Below are positions 1 through 8,545 of a stretch of 64,000 bases of DNA, one piece after another. The stretch is from Acholeplasma sp. (GTDB taxonomy: Bacteria > Bacillota_I > Bacilli_A > Acholeplasmatales > UBA5453), in the NCBI GenBank assembly GCA_012839355.1, contig DUNK01000033.1, positions 1 to 64,000 of the forward strand, written 5' to 3'. Position 1 is the stretch's first letter; each line of letters opens with the position of its first letter. The notes under the pieces are model-generated. The model did not search any database, had not been told where the DNA came from, and worked only from the letters and a program-made list of their open reading frames with translations. Both the position numbers and the translations under genes were made by a program.

Positions 1-150
1 ATACTACTTCAAATAATTCTTCAATATGAACATCTTCTATCGCTACTACAAACTCTTCGTTAATATTTTCAAAATCTGATGTATTGTTGAAGCCCAAGTT
101 TGTAGTAGCGATAGAAGATGTTCATATTGAAGAATTATTTGAAGTAGTAT
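1..150. repeat. Perfect 54-bp inverted repeat at the window edge
   Basis: Bases 1-54 are the exact reverse complement of bases 97-150, with a 42-base spacer (55-96). The right arm is the start of the open frame of the next feature; the left arm repeats it on the other strand. Such fold-back ends are common artefacts of amplification or assembly at contig ends, but a real inverted duplication cannot be excluded. It makes the 5' end of the first gene unreliable. Confidence 0.9.
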
Positions 151-2954
151 TTGATTTTTCATTCTTATACAAAAACGATAAACTTTTTGCTAATTTAGCA
201 TATGATTTTGTTACAAAATCACTACCTGCTGAATATTTAGATATTATTAATAGAGAAACACTTGTCGATAACTTTAATGCAGGTGAGTTAGCTAGTATTG
301 CTAAAGTTGGCAAACTACTTTATGGTGAAAAACTATTTAAAGAAAACGAAACAATTGATTATGAAAATGTTTTAAGAGAAGAAAACGTTAATAAACTTTC
401 TAAATATATTTCAGAGTCAATGTTATTAACTGAAGGAATGGAAGGCGTAGCAAACCTATTTTTAAAAGATTTAGAATATGAAGGGCAAGCAATTACACTC
501 GTAATGCCAACTAGCGATAACTTTAGAGGCGAAGTAGGAGAAGCGGAAATTAAAGCTTTATTATTGTCTGTTAGAAATATGTTTGAAATTGGTATATTAG
601 AAGAAGGTTTTGATTTTAAAAACGTTCCTAATGAAAAGATTGATGAGATTGCGACTAATTTTTCAAGTTCTTTAACATTTAGAGAAAACTTAGCTCCGCT
701 TGTGGTTCAATTTACTGAGACGACAGAGTTTGCTTTTGTTAAAGATAGCCTTGAAGATGTTACTGAAAGTTATTGGACAAAAACTGAGATTAAAGCTTTA
801 ATGCTTTCTGCTAAAAACATTGTTGAACTTGGCTTATTAGAAGAAGGTTTTGATTTTGCGACAGTTTCTGATGAAAAGCTTACAGAGATTTCAACTAATT
901 TCAATGCATCATTAACTATTAGAAGAACCTTATCACCAATGATTAATTATTTAACTGAAACAACAGAATATGCATTTATTACATCTGATGAAGATGAAAG
1001 TTTTTGGACACAAAAAGAAATATATTATACACTTAGCGCTGTGAAAATATTTGCAAGCGAAGAAATTAGTGAAACAACTTTACATACAATCGAAGATGCT
1101 AAAGTTTTAGAAATCTCAAAATCAATGACTGTTTCTAATGCTTTTGGTAAGTTTTTAGTAGAAGAAAACAAAAAAGATGGATTATTAGATGAAAAATTAC
1201 ATATCCCAGAAGGACTAATCTATTACACTACAGAAGAAAAAACAGGAGAATTATATTACTTCTTTGTTGGTGTTAAAGAAATATTTGGAGAAGATGACCT
1301 CGCAGACTTTGCAATTGAGACGGAAGATGTTTCAAATATGGATATTGAGTTAATCTTTGAATCAAAAGTCTTAGAAGCGACTGTTGTTGAAAACCATCTA
1401 AAAGAAATGCATAGTGAGACCATCTTTGGTAAATACATTATTGATAAATACGAAAACGAAGATGAGTTTGATTGGTATGTTGATGAAAATCCAGCTAATC
1501 CTAAGGGAGACTCAATCCCATTAGTCCTCGCTTTAACAGGACTAGATGCTTTAGGTATTACATATGGGACAATGAACTATAGTAGCTTTGTTCTTGTCTT
1601 ACAAACAAACCCTACTGCTGCGCAGGAAATTAACGATTTAGTTATTAGCTCTGCTATCTTAAACGCATCGTTGCCAAAAATGATTAATGAGCTTATTAAT
1701 AACCAAGCAGAATTAGATATTAAAGTTTATCCAGACTACAATAAAAAAGATTTAGCTTACTGGGGAACTGAAGGAGAAAATAAAGAATTATATTATATCT
1801 TAGATGCCTTAACAGTTGCTGATTATTTAAAAGACTTTGACTATATAGACTTAAACAATTCTAATAAAGAAGAATTTAAAGCTAATTCTAAAAAGATTGC
1901 TAAATCAGAAACGCTCCGTCAAATGTTACCAAAAATCTTTGTTGAATCTAATTTAACAATTGTTAAAGATTATGAAAGTGATGTAAATCCATACAGCCTA
2001 ACAGAGGCAGATTGGAATAATGAAATTGATGTCTTAGTTGAAATTTTAGTGAAGATTAATGAAAAACCAACAATCAATTTTGAAGATCCAGATCCAGCTG
2101 ATTTTGATGTTGTTACAGATGTAATGTTACTAATGGCTAACTCAATGCTTTATGATGTAGTAATCGTTGAAAATGAATTAAAAGACTTATACCTAACTTC
2201 AAACTTAGGTGATTATATGGTTGATACTTATGAAAACGGAAGTGAATTTGACTGGCATATTGGCAAAAATCCTAATAACTATAATGGCGATTTAATCCCA
2301 TTAATAAATGCGATAGGAGAACTAAACAACTTAGGTATTACTTATACAACAATGAATTACGCAAACTTTATTAATGTCTTAAAGACTAATCCAACGTTTT
2401 CTCAACAACTTAATGATGCAATCTTAAGTTCAGTAATCTTAAACGCATCACTACCAAAAATGTTTAATAAGTTATTAAATACAGAAGGTGGCTTAAATGT
2501 TGTTGTTTATCCAAATTATAATAAAGAAGACTTAGCTTACTGGGGAACTGAAACAGAAAATAAAGAATTATATTATATCTTCGATGCACTAGTTGCAGCA
2601 GATGATTTAAAAGCTTATGATTATGAAACTTTAGATAACTCTAATAAAGAAGACTTTAAAGATAATTCTAAGAAGATTGCTAAATCAGAAACACTCCGTC
2701 AAATCTTGCCAAGAATCATTATTGATTCAAACTTAACAATGGCTAACAGCTTAAGAAGTGAAGTTGATCCTAACACTTTAACAGAATTAGAGTGGAACAA
2801 TGAAATTGATGTTTTAGCAGAAGTTATAATTATATTAAACGAAAACCCAACATTAAGCTTCGAATCACCATCGCCTGAACATGCAGCTGTGCTTTTAGAA
2901 ATTAAAGAACTAATTACAAACTCAATCCTTTATGATGAGTCAAAAATACCATAA
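84..2954 (+). CDS. Large acidic repeat protein, 5' end uncertain (probably truncated)
   Basis: I do not recognise a named family. The frame opens at a TTG at 84, inside the spacer of the edge inverted repeat, with no signal peptide or convincing ribosome site, so the real gene probably began upstream. The 956 residues are rich in Glu, Asp, Asn and Leu. Two repeat scales are visible. A unit of about 80 residues with the core LLEEGFDF occurs twice near residues 155-300. A unit of about 230 residues occurs twice between about 440 and 950, marked by LGITY.TMNY, LAYWGTE.ENKELYYI and KKIAKSETLRQ. No membrane segment or lipobox is seen. A cell-surface or adhesin-like role is a guess from the repeat architecture only. 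Confidence 0.6.
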   Translation: MLKPKFVVAIEDVHIEELFEVVFDFSFLYKNDKLFANLAYDFVTKSLPAEYLDIINRETLVDNFNAGELASIAKVGKLLYGEKLFKENETIDYENVLREENVNKLSKYISESMLLTEGMEGVANLFLKDLEYEGQAITLVMPTSDNFRGEVGEAEIKALLLSVRNMFEIGILEEGFDFKNVPNEKIDEIATNFSSSLTFRENLAPLVVQFTETTEFAFVKDSLEDVTESYWTKTEIKALMLSAKNIVELGLLEEGFDFATVSDEKLTEISTNFNASLTIRRTLSPMINYLTETTEYAFITSDEDESFWTQKEIYYTLSAVKIFASEEISETTLHTIEDAKVLEISKSMTVSNAFGKFLVEENKKDGLLDEKLHIPEGLIYYTTEEKTGELYYFFVGVKEIFGEDDLADFAIETEDVSNMDIELIFESKVLEATVVENHLKEMHSETIFGKYIIDKYENEDEFDWYVDENPANPKGDSIPLVLALTGLDALGITYGTMNYSSFVLVLQTNPTAAQEINDLVISSAILNASLPKMINELINNQAELDIKVYPDYNKKDLAYWGTEGENKELYYILDALTVADYLKDFDYIDLNNSNKEEFKANSKKIAKSETLRQMLPKIFVESNLTIVKDYESDVNPYSLTEADWNNEIDVLVEILVKINEKPTINFEDPDPADFDVVTDVMLLMANSMLYDVVIVENELKDLYLTSNLGDYMVDTYENGSEFDWHIGKNPNNYNGDLIPLINAIGELNNLGITYTTMNYANFINVLKTNPTFSQQLNDAILSSVILNASLPKMFNKLLNTEGGLNVVVYPNYNKEDLAYWGTETENKELYYIFDALVAADDLKAYDYETLDNSNKEDFKDNSKKIAKSETLRQILPRIIIDSNLTMANSLRSEVDPNTLTELEWNNEIDVLAEVIIILNENPTLSFESPSPEHAAVLLEIKELITNSILYDESKIP

Positions 2955-2955
2955 A

Positions 2956-3019
2956 CACCAATAGGTAATATTTTAGATATAAAACACCCCTTTCTTAAGT
3001 ATCTAAAATAACATTGGTG
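2956..3019 (+). other. Long stem-loop just after the repeat-protein stop
   Basis: CACCAAT (2956-2962) pairs with ATTGGTG (3013-3019), and TATTTTAGAT (2969-2978) pairs with ATCTAAAATA (3001-3010), with a C-rich loop between. There is no T tract after it. It sits directly before an intrinsic terminator and may protect or process the 3' end of the transcript. Confidence 0.6.
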
Positions 3020-3029
3020 ATAGTTAGTT

Positions 3030-3068
3030 AAACGGCGGAATAGATGAAAAACTATTCTGCCGTTTTAT
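3030..3068 (+). terminator. Intrinsic terminator after the repeat protein
   Basis: AACGGCGGAATAG (3031-3043) pairs with CTATTCTGCCGTT (3052-3064) with one G-T wobble; the stem is followed by TTTATTTT. Confidence 0.9.
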
Positions 3069-3101
3069 TTTGCAAAAATAGATAATGTTTTTAGTATTTA
3101 A

Positions 3102-3110
3102 TGGTATAAT
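3102..3110 (+). promoter_or_regulatory. Extended -10 promoter for degV
   Basis: TGG-TATAAT is an extended -10 element. No good -35 lies 17 bases upstream. A leader of about 130 bases follows before the ATG at 3249. Confidence 0.6.
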
Positions 3111-3248
3111 ATTTTAAATAAGTGGCATTTAAAAATAAATGTGATATCATAATACACATAAAAACATAGTTATAACAAAAACAAAAAGAAAGGACAAGAA
3201 GGCTCAAAAAATAGTTATAACTACTTAAATAGGGCATATAGAGATAAT

Positions 3249-4109
3249 ATGAATAAAGTAGGATTGTTAGTTTGCGGAAACTCAGGGATAGACTATGAAA
3301 AGGTAGACTTTCCATATGAGATAATTAGATCAAAATTAATTATAGAAGGAAAAGAGTATGAAGACTTTGTTGATATAACAGCAGATGCTTTTTATGAAAT
3401 GTTAGATAAAAACCCTGACTTACAAATATCAACAGCGATGATTTCTCCTGGAGAAATATTAGAAAAACTTAATAAGTTTAAAAAAGAAGGATATAAAGAA
3501 GTCGTTGCGGTTGTTATTTCTTCAGGTTTATCAGGCACATATAATACACTTAAGATTGTATCTGAAGAAGTAGAAGATTTAAAAGTTTATGTAGTTGATT
3601 CTTTGTTAGTGACATTTGGACAGTTAGTCCAAACATACGAAGCAGCAAGACTTATAAAAGAAGGTAAAAGCGGCTTAGAGATTTTTAACTATTTAGAAAA
3701 GTTTAAGAAAAGAATTAGGCTATTTGTTTTAGTGGATACTTTAAAATATTTAGTTAAAAACGGGAGGCTTTCAGCTGCAAGCGGAATGATTGGTAACTTA
3801 TTAAAAATTAAACCATTATTAAAGTTTAATGAAACAGGTCATCTCGTTCCATATCAAAAGATTCGCACATCATCAAAAGCGAGAAGTAGAATGATTGAAA
3901 TCGCAAAAGAATTAATTGATGCTGGGACAACGCCTGAGTTATTTTTAGGCTATACAAATAATAGAGAATATGTAGAAGGAATTAAAAAAGAGATTTTAGA
4001 ATATGCACCGCATTTAAAAATAACTCTTCATCTCCTTACACCTGTGGTTGGTGCGCATGCAGGGCCTGGAACTTGCGGGTTTGGAGTAATTGTAAACGAA
4101 GAAGAATAA
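3249..4109 (+). CDS. DegV family fatty-acid-binding protein
   Basis: DegV proteins bind fatty acids; in Gram-positive bacteria FakB members present them to the kinase FakA. The 286-residue length is typical. Family landmarks seen are the STAMISPGE segment, the SSGLSGTYN loop that contacts the carboxylate, the TLKYLVKNGRLS segment and the terminal HAGPGTCGFGV motif. No fakA lies nearby, so I cannot say whether this is a FakB. The start ATG has only a weak GAG ribosome site. Single-gene unit between its own extended -10 promoter and the terminator at 4118. Confidence 0.93.
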   Translation: MNKVGLLVCGNSGIDYEKVDFPYEIIRSKLIIEGKEYEDFVDITADAFYEMLDKNPDLQISTAMISPGEILEKLNKFKKEGYKEVVAVVISSGLSGTYNTLKIVSEEVEDLKVYVVDSLLVTFGQLVQTYEAARLIKEGKSGLEIFNYLEKFKKRIRLFVLVDTLKYLVKNGRLSAASGMIGNLLKIKPLLKFNETGHLVPYQKIRTSSKARSRMIEIAKELIDAGTTPELFLGYTNNREYVEGIKKEILEYAPHLKITLHLLTPVVGAHAGPGTCGFGVIVNEEE

Positions 4110-4117
4110 GAATAATT

Positions 4118-4147
4118 AAAAGGACTTAGCGAAAAAGTCCTTTTATT
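4118..4147 (+). terminator. Intrinsic terminator after degV
   Basis: AAAAGGACTT (4118-4127) pairs with AAGTCCTTTT (4135-4144), six-base loop. The T-rich 3' arm lies directly before the -10 of the next gene. Confidence 0.88.
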
Positions 4148-4148
4148 A

Positions 4149-4157
4149 TGTTATAAT
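4149..4157 (+). promoter_or_regulatory. Extended -10 promoter for glucokinase
   Basis: TGT-TATAAT. The -35 region would fall inside the preceding terminator stem. The transcript would have a very short leader with GGAGG at 4170-4174. Confidence 0.6.
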
Positions 4158-4182
4158 AAACTAAAAAGCGGAGGACGGCTAT

Positions 4183-5118
4183 ATGAAAGTTGCATTTGGT
4201 GTAGATGTTGGTGGTACAACAATTAAAATAGGATTATTTAATACTAAAAAAGAACTTTTACTAACAAGGGTTATTAAAACTAATAAGAAAGATAAAGGCG
4301 CAGCTATTTTAGGAGAAATCGCGAGTGAAGTAAAAGAAATTATCTTAAGCGAAAACATCCGTGAAAAAGATGTGTTAGGCGTTGGTTTTGGTGTGCCAGG
4401 GCCGGTCGTTAATAACTTTGTTGTATGGTGTCCTAATATTGGTTGGCGAGATTTAAAACTTGAAGAAGAATTCATTAAAGAGTTAGGATTCAAAGTTAAA
4501 GTTAAAGTAACTAACGATGCTACAGCAGCAGCTTATGGCGAATATGCATACTTAGAAGAAGAGAAGAACTTAGCGTTTATGACTTTAGGTACGGGCGTTG
4601 GTGGTGGAATAGTAATTGATGGTAATATCGTTGAAGGTGTTCATGGTGCAGCAGGCGAGTTTGGACACTTACAAGTAGAATACGAAAAACCAGACAAATG
4701 CTCATGTGGGCTTTATGGCTGTTTAGAGACAGTGGCAAGTATTAGAGGTATCGGTTGGGTTACAAAAAGAATCTTAAAAGAAACGAACCTACCAACTGAA
4801 TTAAAAGAAAATAATTTAAATCCACGCGAAATATTTAACCTAGCTAAAAAAGGTGATCGAGTAGCATTATTAGTAGTGGATAAAGTTGGCGATTATATCG
4901 CTAAAGCATCAGCGAAAATCGCTGCAACGATTGATCCTGATGTAATAGTTATTGGTGGTGGTATCGCTAATGCTGGCAATATCTTAATTAAGGCAATTAA
5001 AAAAGCATATAAAAACTATGCTTATTTTGGAAATAGAAAAGTAAACTTTAGATTAGCAAAACTTAAAAACGATTCAGGTATGTATGGCGCATTAGAATTA
5101 ATCTTAAGTGGCAAATAG
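4183..5118 (+). CDS. glcK: ROK family glucokinase
   Basis: Phosphorylates glucose with ATP in the cytoplasm, the entry step of glycolysis. The 311-residue protein shows the N-terminal phosphate loop DVGGTTIKIG (8-17), GVPGPV (70-75), the catalytic Asp in NDATAAAYGE (N111-D112), the LGTGVGGG nucleotide loop (135-142), and the ROK zinc site made of H162 and the C173-x-C175-x4-C180 cluster followed by E182. The GGAGG ribosome site sits well before ATG 4183. Stand-alone gene. A related sugar or amino-sugar kinase of the ROK family is possible, but the motif set and length fit bacterial glucokinases best. Confidence 0.9.
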   Translation: MKVAFGVDVGGTTIKIGLFNTKKELLLTRVIKTNKKDKGAAILGEIASEVKEIILSENIREKDVLGVGFGVPGPVVNNFVVWCPNIGWRDLKLEEEFIKELGFKVKVKVTNDATAAAYGEYAYLEEEKNLAFMTLGTGVGGGIVIDGNIVEGVHGAAGEFGHLQVEYEKPDKCSCGLYGCLETVASIRGIGWVTKRILKETNLPTELKENNLNPREIFNLAKKGDRVALLVVDKVGDYIAKASAKIAATIDPDVIVIGGGIANAGNILIKAIKKAYKNYAYFGNRKVNFRLAKLKNDSGMYGALELILSGK

Positions 5119-5175
5119 TTTAAAAGCGGATAAAAAGGCTGTAAAAAACGTATCATTAGTAAAGGGGGTAATCAT

Positions 5176-6395
5176 ATGAAAAGAAAAACAATTCTTTTAT
5201 TTTTATTAACTTTATTAATACCAATGTTTTTTCTTCTATCATCATGTTTTGGTCAAATAGAAGTAGAACCAAAAATAGAAGTTACTCCAGACTCATCTTT
5301 TAGGTTTGAAATGACAACAACAAAAACAGGTTATATGGTAAATAAATTTATAGGGACCGAATCAAAAGTTAGAATACCTGAAAAATACAATGATAAGCCT
5401 GTAATATACATATTATCAGAAGCGTTCGCTAATAATGATGTTATTGAAGAGATAGTAATACCTAATACGATTATAGATATGTGGGGAGCGGTTTTTAAAG
5501 GGTGTACAAATCTAACTAAAGTAACTATCCCAGCTAGCGTTAAAAGTATAGCTCCTATCACGTTTCAGGATTGTGTAGGCCTTGAAACTATTAATGTAGA
5601 GAAAGATAATCCTAATTATAGATCAATAGATGGTGCTGTTTATTCAAAAGACGGAAAGACACTAATTATTTATCCGGCCGGAAAAACTGGCAAAATCAAT
5701 TTCAATAAAGGTATTACAAAAATAGATGATCTGCTTTTAGAACATGTAAAACTTTAACAACTATAACTATCCCTTCTAGTGTTATGGAGATAGGTCGTGG
5801 AGTGTTTGCTTTATGTGATAAATTAAAAGAAATAAATATTGATAAGAAAAATGCTAACTATAAGTCAGTTGATGGAGTTGTCTATTCAAAGGATGGAGAA
5901 ACATTAATATATTGTCCTGAAGGAAAAACTGGCGAATATATAATTGAGGAAGGTGTAACAAGAATATTTGTTATAAATTGTTCAAAGTTAGAAAAAATAA
6001 CAATCCCAAAAAGTGTAACAAGTTTAAGTTATTCAGAATTTTCTGGTTGTAATAGTTTAAAAGAAGTAATTGTAGATGAAAACAATCCAAATTATAAATC
6101 TGTAGATGGAGTGCTTTATTCAAAAGATGGAAGCACATTAGTTTTTTGTCCGTTAGGGAAAACAGGCGAGTATAAAATTGAAACGAGTGCTACGCATATA
6201 CTGGGTTTGGCCTTTTTTAATTGTAAAAGTTTAACTAAAGTAATAATTCCCAGAAGCGTAACTAATATATATGAAGCAGCTTTTCGTGGTTGTGACAATT
6301 TAACAATCTATGCAGAAGTAGCATCAAAGCCTAGCGGATGGCATCAAAGATGGAATAGAGATTATAGGCCTGTCGTTTGGGGATATCAGGAATAA
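5176..6395 (+). pseudogene. BspA-type leucine-rich-repeat lipoprotein, frameshifted
   Basis: A lipoprotein signal peptide (residues 1-24, lipobox LSSC) is followed by LRR_5/BspA repeats. The units of the form NPNY.S.DG..YSKDGKTL..P.GKTG occur three times, separated by IP.SV..I..AF..C segments. The first frame stops at 5757, while the repeat pattern continues in another frame and runs to 6395, ending with the PSGWHQRWN...VVWGY tail typical of these proteins. Reading DD then SAFRTCKTL across about 5725-5740 needs one extra T, so a single base is missing (mutation or sequence error). Intact, it would be a secreted, lipid-anchored surface protein. GGGGG ribosome site before ATG 5176; the second open piece alone starts at 5784. 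Confidence 0.8.
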
Positions 6396-6439
6396 AAAAG
6401 AGAAGAAACGGCTATAAATAGACAAAAAGTAAAAAAATC

Positions 6440-6476
6440 AAAAAAGTGCACTTAAAAGGTTGCACTTTTCTTTTAT
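6440..6476 (+). terminator. Terminator after the BspA-type gene
   Basis: AAAAGTGCA (6442-6450) pairs with TGCACTTTT (6461-6469), followed by a T-rich stretch. The -35 of the ribosomal promoter (TTGCAC, 6460-6465) lies inside the 3' arm. Confidence 0.8.
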
Positions 6477-6488
6477 TTGTTATATAAT
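6460..6488 (+). promoter_or_regulatory. Promoter of the S10-spc-alpha cluster
   Basis: TTGCAC (6460-6465), 17-base spacer, consensus TATAAT (6483-6488). Expected start near 6495. It overlaps the preceding terminator hairpin. Confidence 0.88.
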
Positions 6489-6494
6489 AGTTTC

Positions 6495-6625
6495 GCTTGT
6501 GCGATTGCGCGAGACGGCTTTGAGGCGGGAGGTTGTTGGCACACGGATAGCCGTTGTCTGTGTCAAGAAATTTCCGCGGAGCAAGTCTATACGATAGATA
6601 TAAGGCGAAAGGAGAAAAAAAGAAA
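6495..6625 (+). promoter_or_regulatory. Structured GC-rich leader of rpsJ, candidate r-protein control element
   Basis: About 130 untranslated bases that are far richer in G and C than the surroundings. Visible pairings: GACGGCT (6513-6519) with AGCCGTT (6549-6555); GCGGGA (6525-6530) with TTCCGC (6572-6577), which would cross the first as a pseudoknot or compete with it; TCTAT (6586-6590) with ATAGA (6594-6598). The ribosome site AAAGGAG is at 6608-6614. Feedback by L4 on S10 leaders is known in enteric bacteria; whether this element does that is inference. Confidence 0.55.
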
Positions 6626-6934
6626 ATGGCAAAAGAAGTAATCAAAATTAATTTAAAGGCGTATGATCATAGATTAATTGATCAATCAGCTAAAAAAATT
6701 GTTGAAAGTGTAGTGAAATCAGGAGCAGAAGTAAGAGGTCCAATCCCACTTCCAACTAAAAAGGAGATCTTCACAATTTTAAGAAGTCCTCACGTTAATA
6801 AAAAATCACGTGAGCAATTTGAAAGAAGAACTCATAAGAGATTAATTGAAATTGTTGATCCAAACTCACAAACAATTGAAGCACTTATGCACATCGACTT
6901 ACCTAGCGGTGTTGATATAGTGTTAAAAAAATAA
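6626..6934 (+). CDS. rpsJ: 30S ribosomal protein S10
   Basis: S10 sits in the head of the small subunit and also works with NusB in antitermination. The start chosen is ATG 6626 ([19 protein letters not shown]), which has AAAGGAG upstream and gives 102 residues, the usual length. The longer frame from 6554 would read through the structured leader. [18 protein letters not shown] and the terminal LPSGVDI segment are typical. First gene of the large ribosomal cluster. Confidence 0.97.
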   Translation: MAKEVIKINLKAYDHRLIDQSAKKIVESVVKSGAEVRGPIPLPTKKEIFTILRSPHVNKKSREQFERRTHKRLIEIVDPNSQTIEALMHIDLPSGVDIVLKK

Positions 6935-6953
6935 GAAATAAGGAGAAATTATT

Positions 6954-7601
6954 ATGGCTAAAGGAATCTTAGGTAGAAAAGTAGGCATGACTCAAATCTT
7001 TAATGATAAGGGTCACTTAGTTCCAGTAACCATTATCGATGTAGCTAATAATGTTGTATTACAACAAAAAACATTAGAGACAGATGGTTATCTTGCCACC
7101 CAAATTGGTTTTGAAGACAAAAGGGAAACATTAAGCAATAAGCCTGAGTTAGGGCACGTTGCAAAAGCTAATACAGCACCTAAGCGCTTCATTAAAGAGA
7201 TTCGTTTTAAACAACACGAAAACGAAATGCTTAATTTAGAGGTTGGTAGTAAAATATCGCCGACAATATTTAATGTTGGTGAATACGTTGATGTAACTGG
7301 AACATCAAAAGGTAAAGGATTTGCTGGTTCAATTAAAAGACATAACCAGAAGAAAGGTTTTGCATCACATGGTTCAAGATATCACCGTGGTCCTGGCTCA
7401 ATGGGAGCTGTTAAGGGTAACTTAAAAGGTAAAAACTTACCAGGACAAATGGGTAATGTTCGTAGAACTGTTCAAAACTTAGAAATTGTCAGTGTTGATG
7501 AAGAAAGGCAAGTGCTACTTGTTAGAGGCTCAATTCCTGGACCGACAAAAGGTTTAGTAATGGTTCGCTCAGCAGTTAAAAAGCATGAAAAGGGTAAATA
7601 A
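6954..7601 (+). CDS. rplC: 50S ribosomal protein L3
   Basis: Early-assembly protein whose long loop reaches towards the peptidyl transferase centre. 215 residues. It begins [16 protein letters not shown] and carries the glycine-rich [11 protein letters not shown]...LPGQMGNV loop near residues 145-170, both diagnostic. AGGAG lies before ATG 6954. It follows rpsJ by 19 bases and precedes rplD by 2. Confidence 0.98.
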   Translation: MAKGILGRKVGMTQIFNDKGHLVPVTIIDVANNVVLQQKTLETDGYLATQIGFEDKRETLSNKPELGHVAKANTAPKRFIKEIRFKQHENEMLNLEVGSKISPTIFNVGEYVDVTGTSKGKGFAGSIKRHNQKKGFASHGSRYHRGPGSMGAVKGNLKGKNLPGQMGNVRRTVQNLEIVSVDEERQVLLVRGSIPGPTKGLVMVRSAVKKHEKGK

Positions 7602-7603
7602 TT

Positions 7604-8233
7604 ATGTTAAATGTTAAAGTATTAAATCAAAGTGGAAAAGAAGTATCTAAATTAACTTTAAATGAACAAGTATTTGGTATTGAACCAAACACACAAGTTC
7701 TCTATGACGTAGTTAATGCACAAAGAGCTGCAATGAGACAAGGCACTCACTCAACAAAAACACGTACAGAAGTTAGTGGCGGAGGTAAGAAACCTTATCG
7801 TCAAAAAGGTACAGGTAGAGCGAGACATGGTTCTTCAAGAAGCCCAGTTTGGCGTGGTGGTGGAGTGACGTTTGGTCCAACTCCAGAAAAGAACTATAAA
7901 GTTAAAGTTAATAGAAAAGTTTCAGAACTAGCATATAAGAGCATTCTTTCATTACGTTTACAAAATAATCAATTAGTAATAGTTGATAAATTAGAGTTAA
8001 ACGAACCAAAAACTAAACAGTTTCAAGAAATTTATAACAGTTTAGTTAGTGAAGGAAGAGCAATCTTTATTGATGTAGATTTTAGCGACAATGTAATATA
8101 TGCATCAAGAAATATTCCAACAGTTAGAATCGAAAATGCTAGTCATACAAGCGTATATGATTTAACAGATGCACACAAAGTAGTTTTAACTACGGATGCA
8201 GTTAAGTATTTTGAGGAGGCGCTAGTAAAATGA
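7604..8233 (+). CDS. rplD: 50S ribosomal protein L4
   Basis: Lines the exit tunnel; in enteric bacteria it also represses the S10 operon. 209 residues. Seen: the tunnel loop KTRTEVSGGGKKPYRQKGTGRARHG (in part, residues about 46-70) and the flanking RSPVWRGGG..FGP segment. It stops with TGA inside an ATGA overlap with rplW, one of several proofs that TGA is a stop here. Confidence 0.98.
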   Translation: MLNVKVLNQSGKEVSKLTLNEQVFGIEPNTQVLYDVVNAQRAAMRQGTHSTKTRTEVSGGGKKPYRQKGTGRARHGSSRSPVWRGGGVTFGPTPEKNYKVKVNRKVSELAYKSILSLRLQNNQLVIVDKLELNEPKTKQFQEIYNSLVSEGRAIFIDVDFSDNVIYASRNIPTVRIENASHTSVYDLTDAHKVVLTTDAVKYFEEALVK

Positions 8234-8520
8234 TAATTAAGTATTATGATAAAGTTTTTGCTCCTGTAATTACAGAAAAATCAACTAAGTTAATCCAATC
8301 ATCAAACACTTATACATTTAAAGTAGATAAAGGATTAAACAAAATTGAAATTAAAAAAGCAATCGAAGAAATATTTGACGTGAATGTTTTACGTGTAAAT
8401 ACAATGAATGTTAAACCGACTTTCAAAAGAGTTGGTCAACACGAAGGTTTTACAAAAGGTTATAAAAAAGCAATGGTTACAATTGCTGAAGGTCAATCAA
8501 TTGACGCCTTCACAGTGTAA
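8230..8520 (+). CDS. rplW: 50S ribosomal protein L23
   Basis: Located at the tunnel exit, a docking site for trigger factor and SRP. 96 residues with APVITEKSTKL near the start and the conserved VLRVNTMNVK segment. ATG 8230 overlaps the rplD stop by four bases, and GAGG inside rplD serves as ribosome site. Confidence 0.97.
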   Translation: MIIKYYDKVFAPVITEKSTKLIQSSNTYTFKVDKGLNKIEIKKAIEEIFDVNVLRVNTMNVKPTFKRVGQHEGFTKGYKKAMVTIAEGQSIDAFTV

Positions 8521-8545
8521 TATAAGATGGTAAAGGAGAGCTATT

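Noticed and set aside
6554..6625. N-terminal extension of S10 from an upstream start
   Set aside because: It reads through a structured leader, has no ribosome site and adds residues that S10 lacks; ATG 6626 fits.
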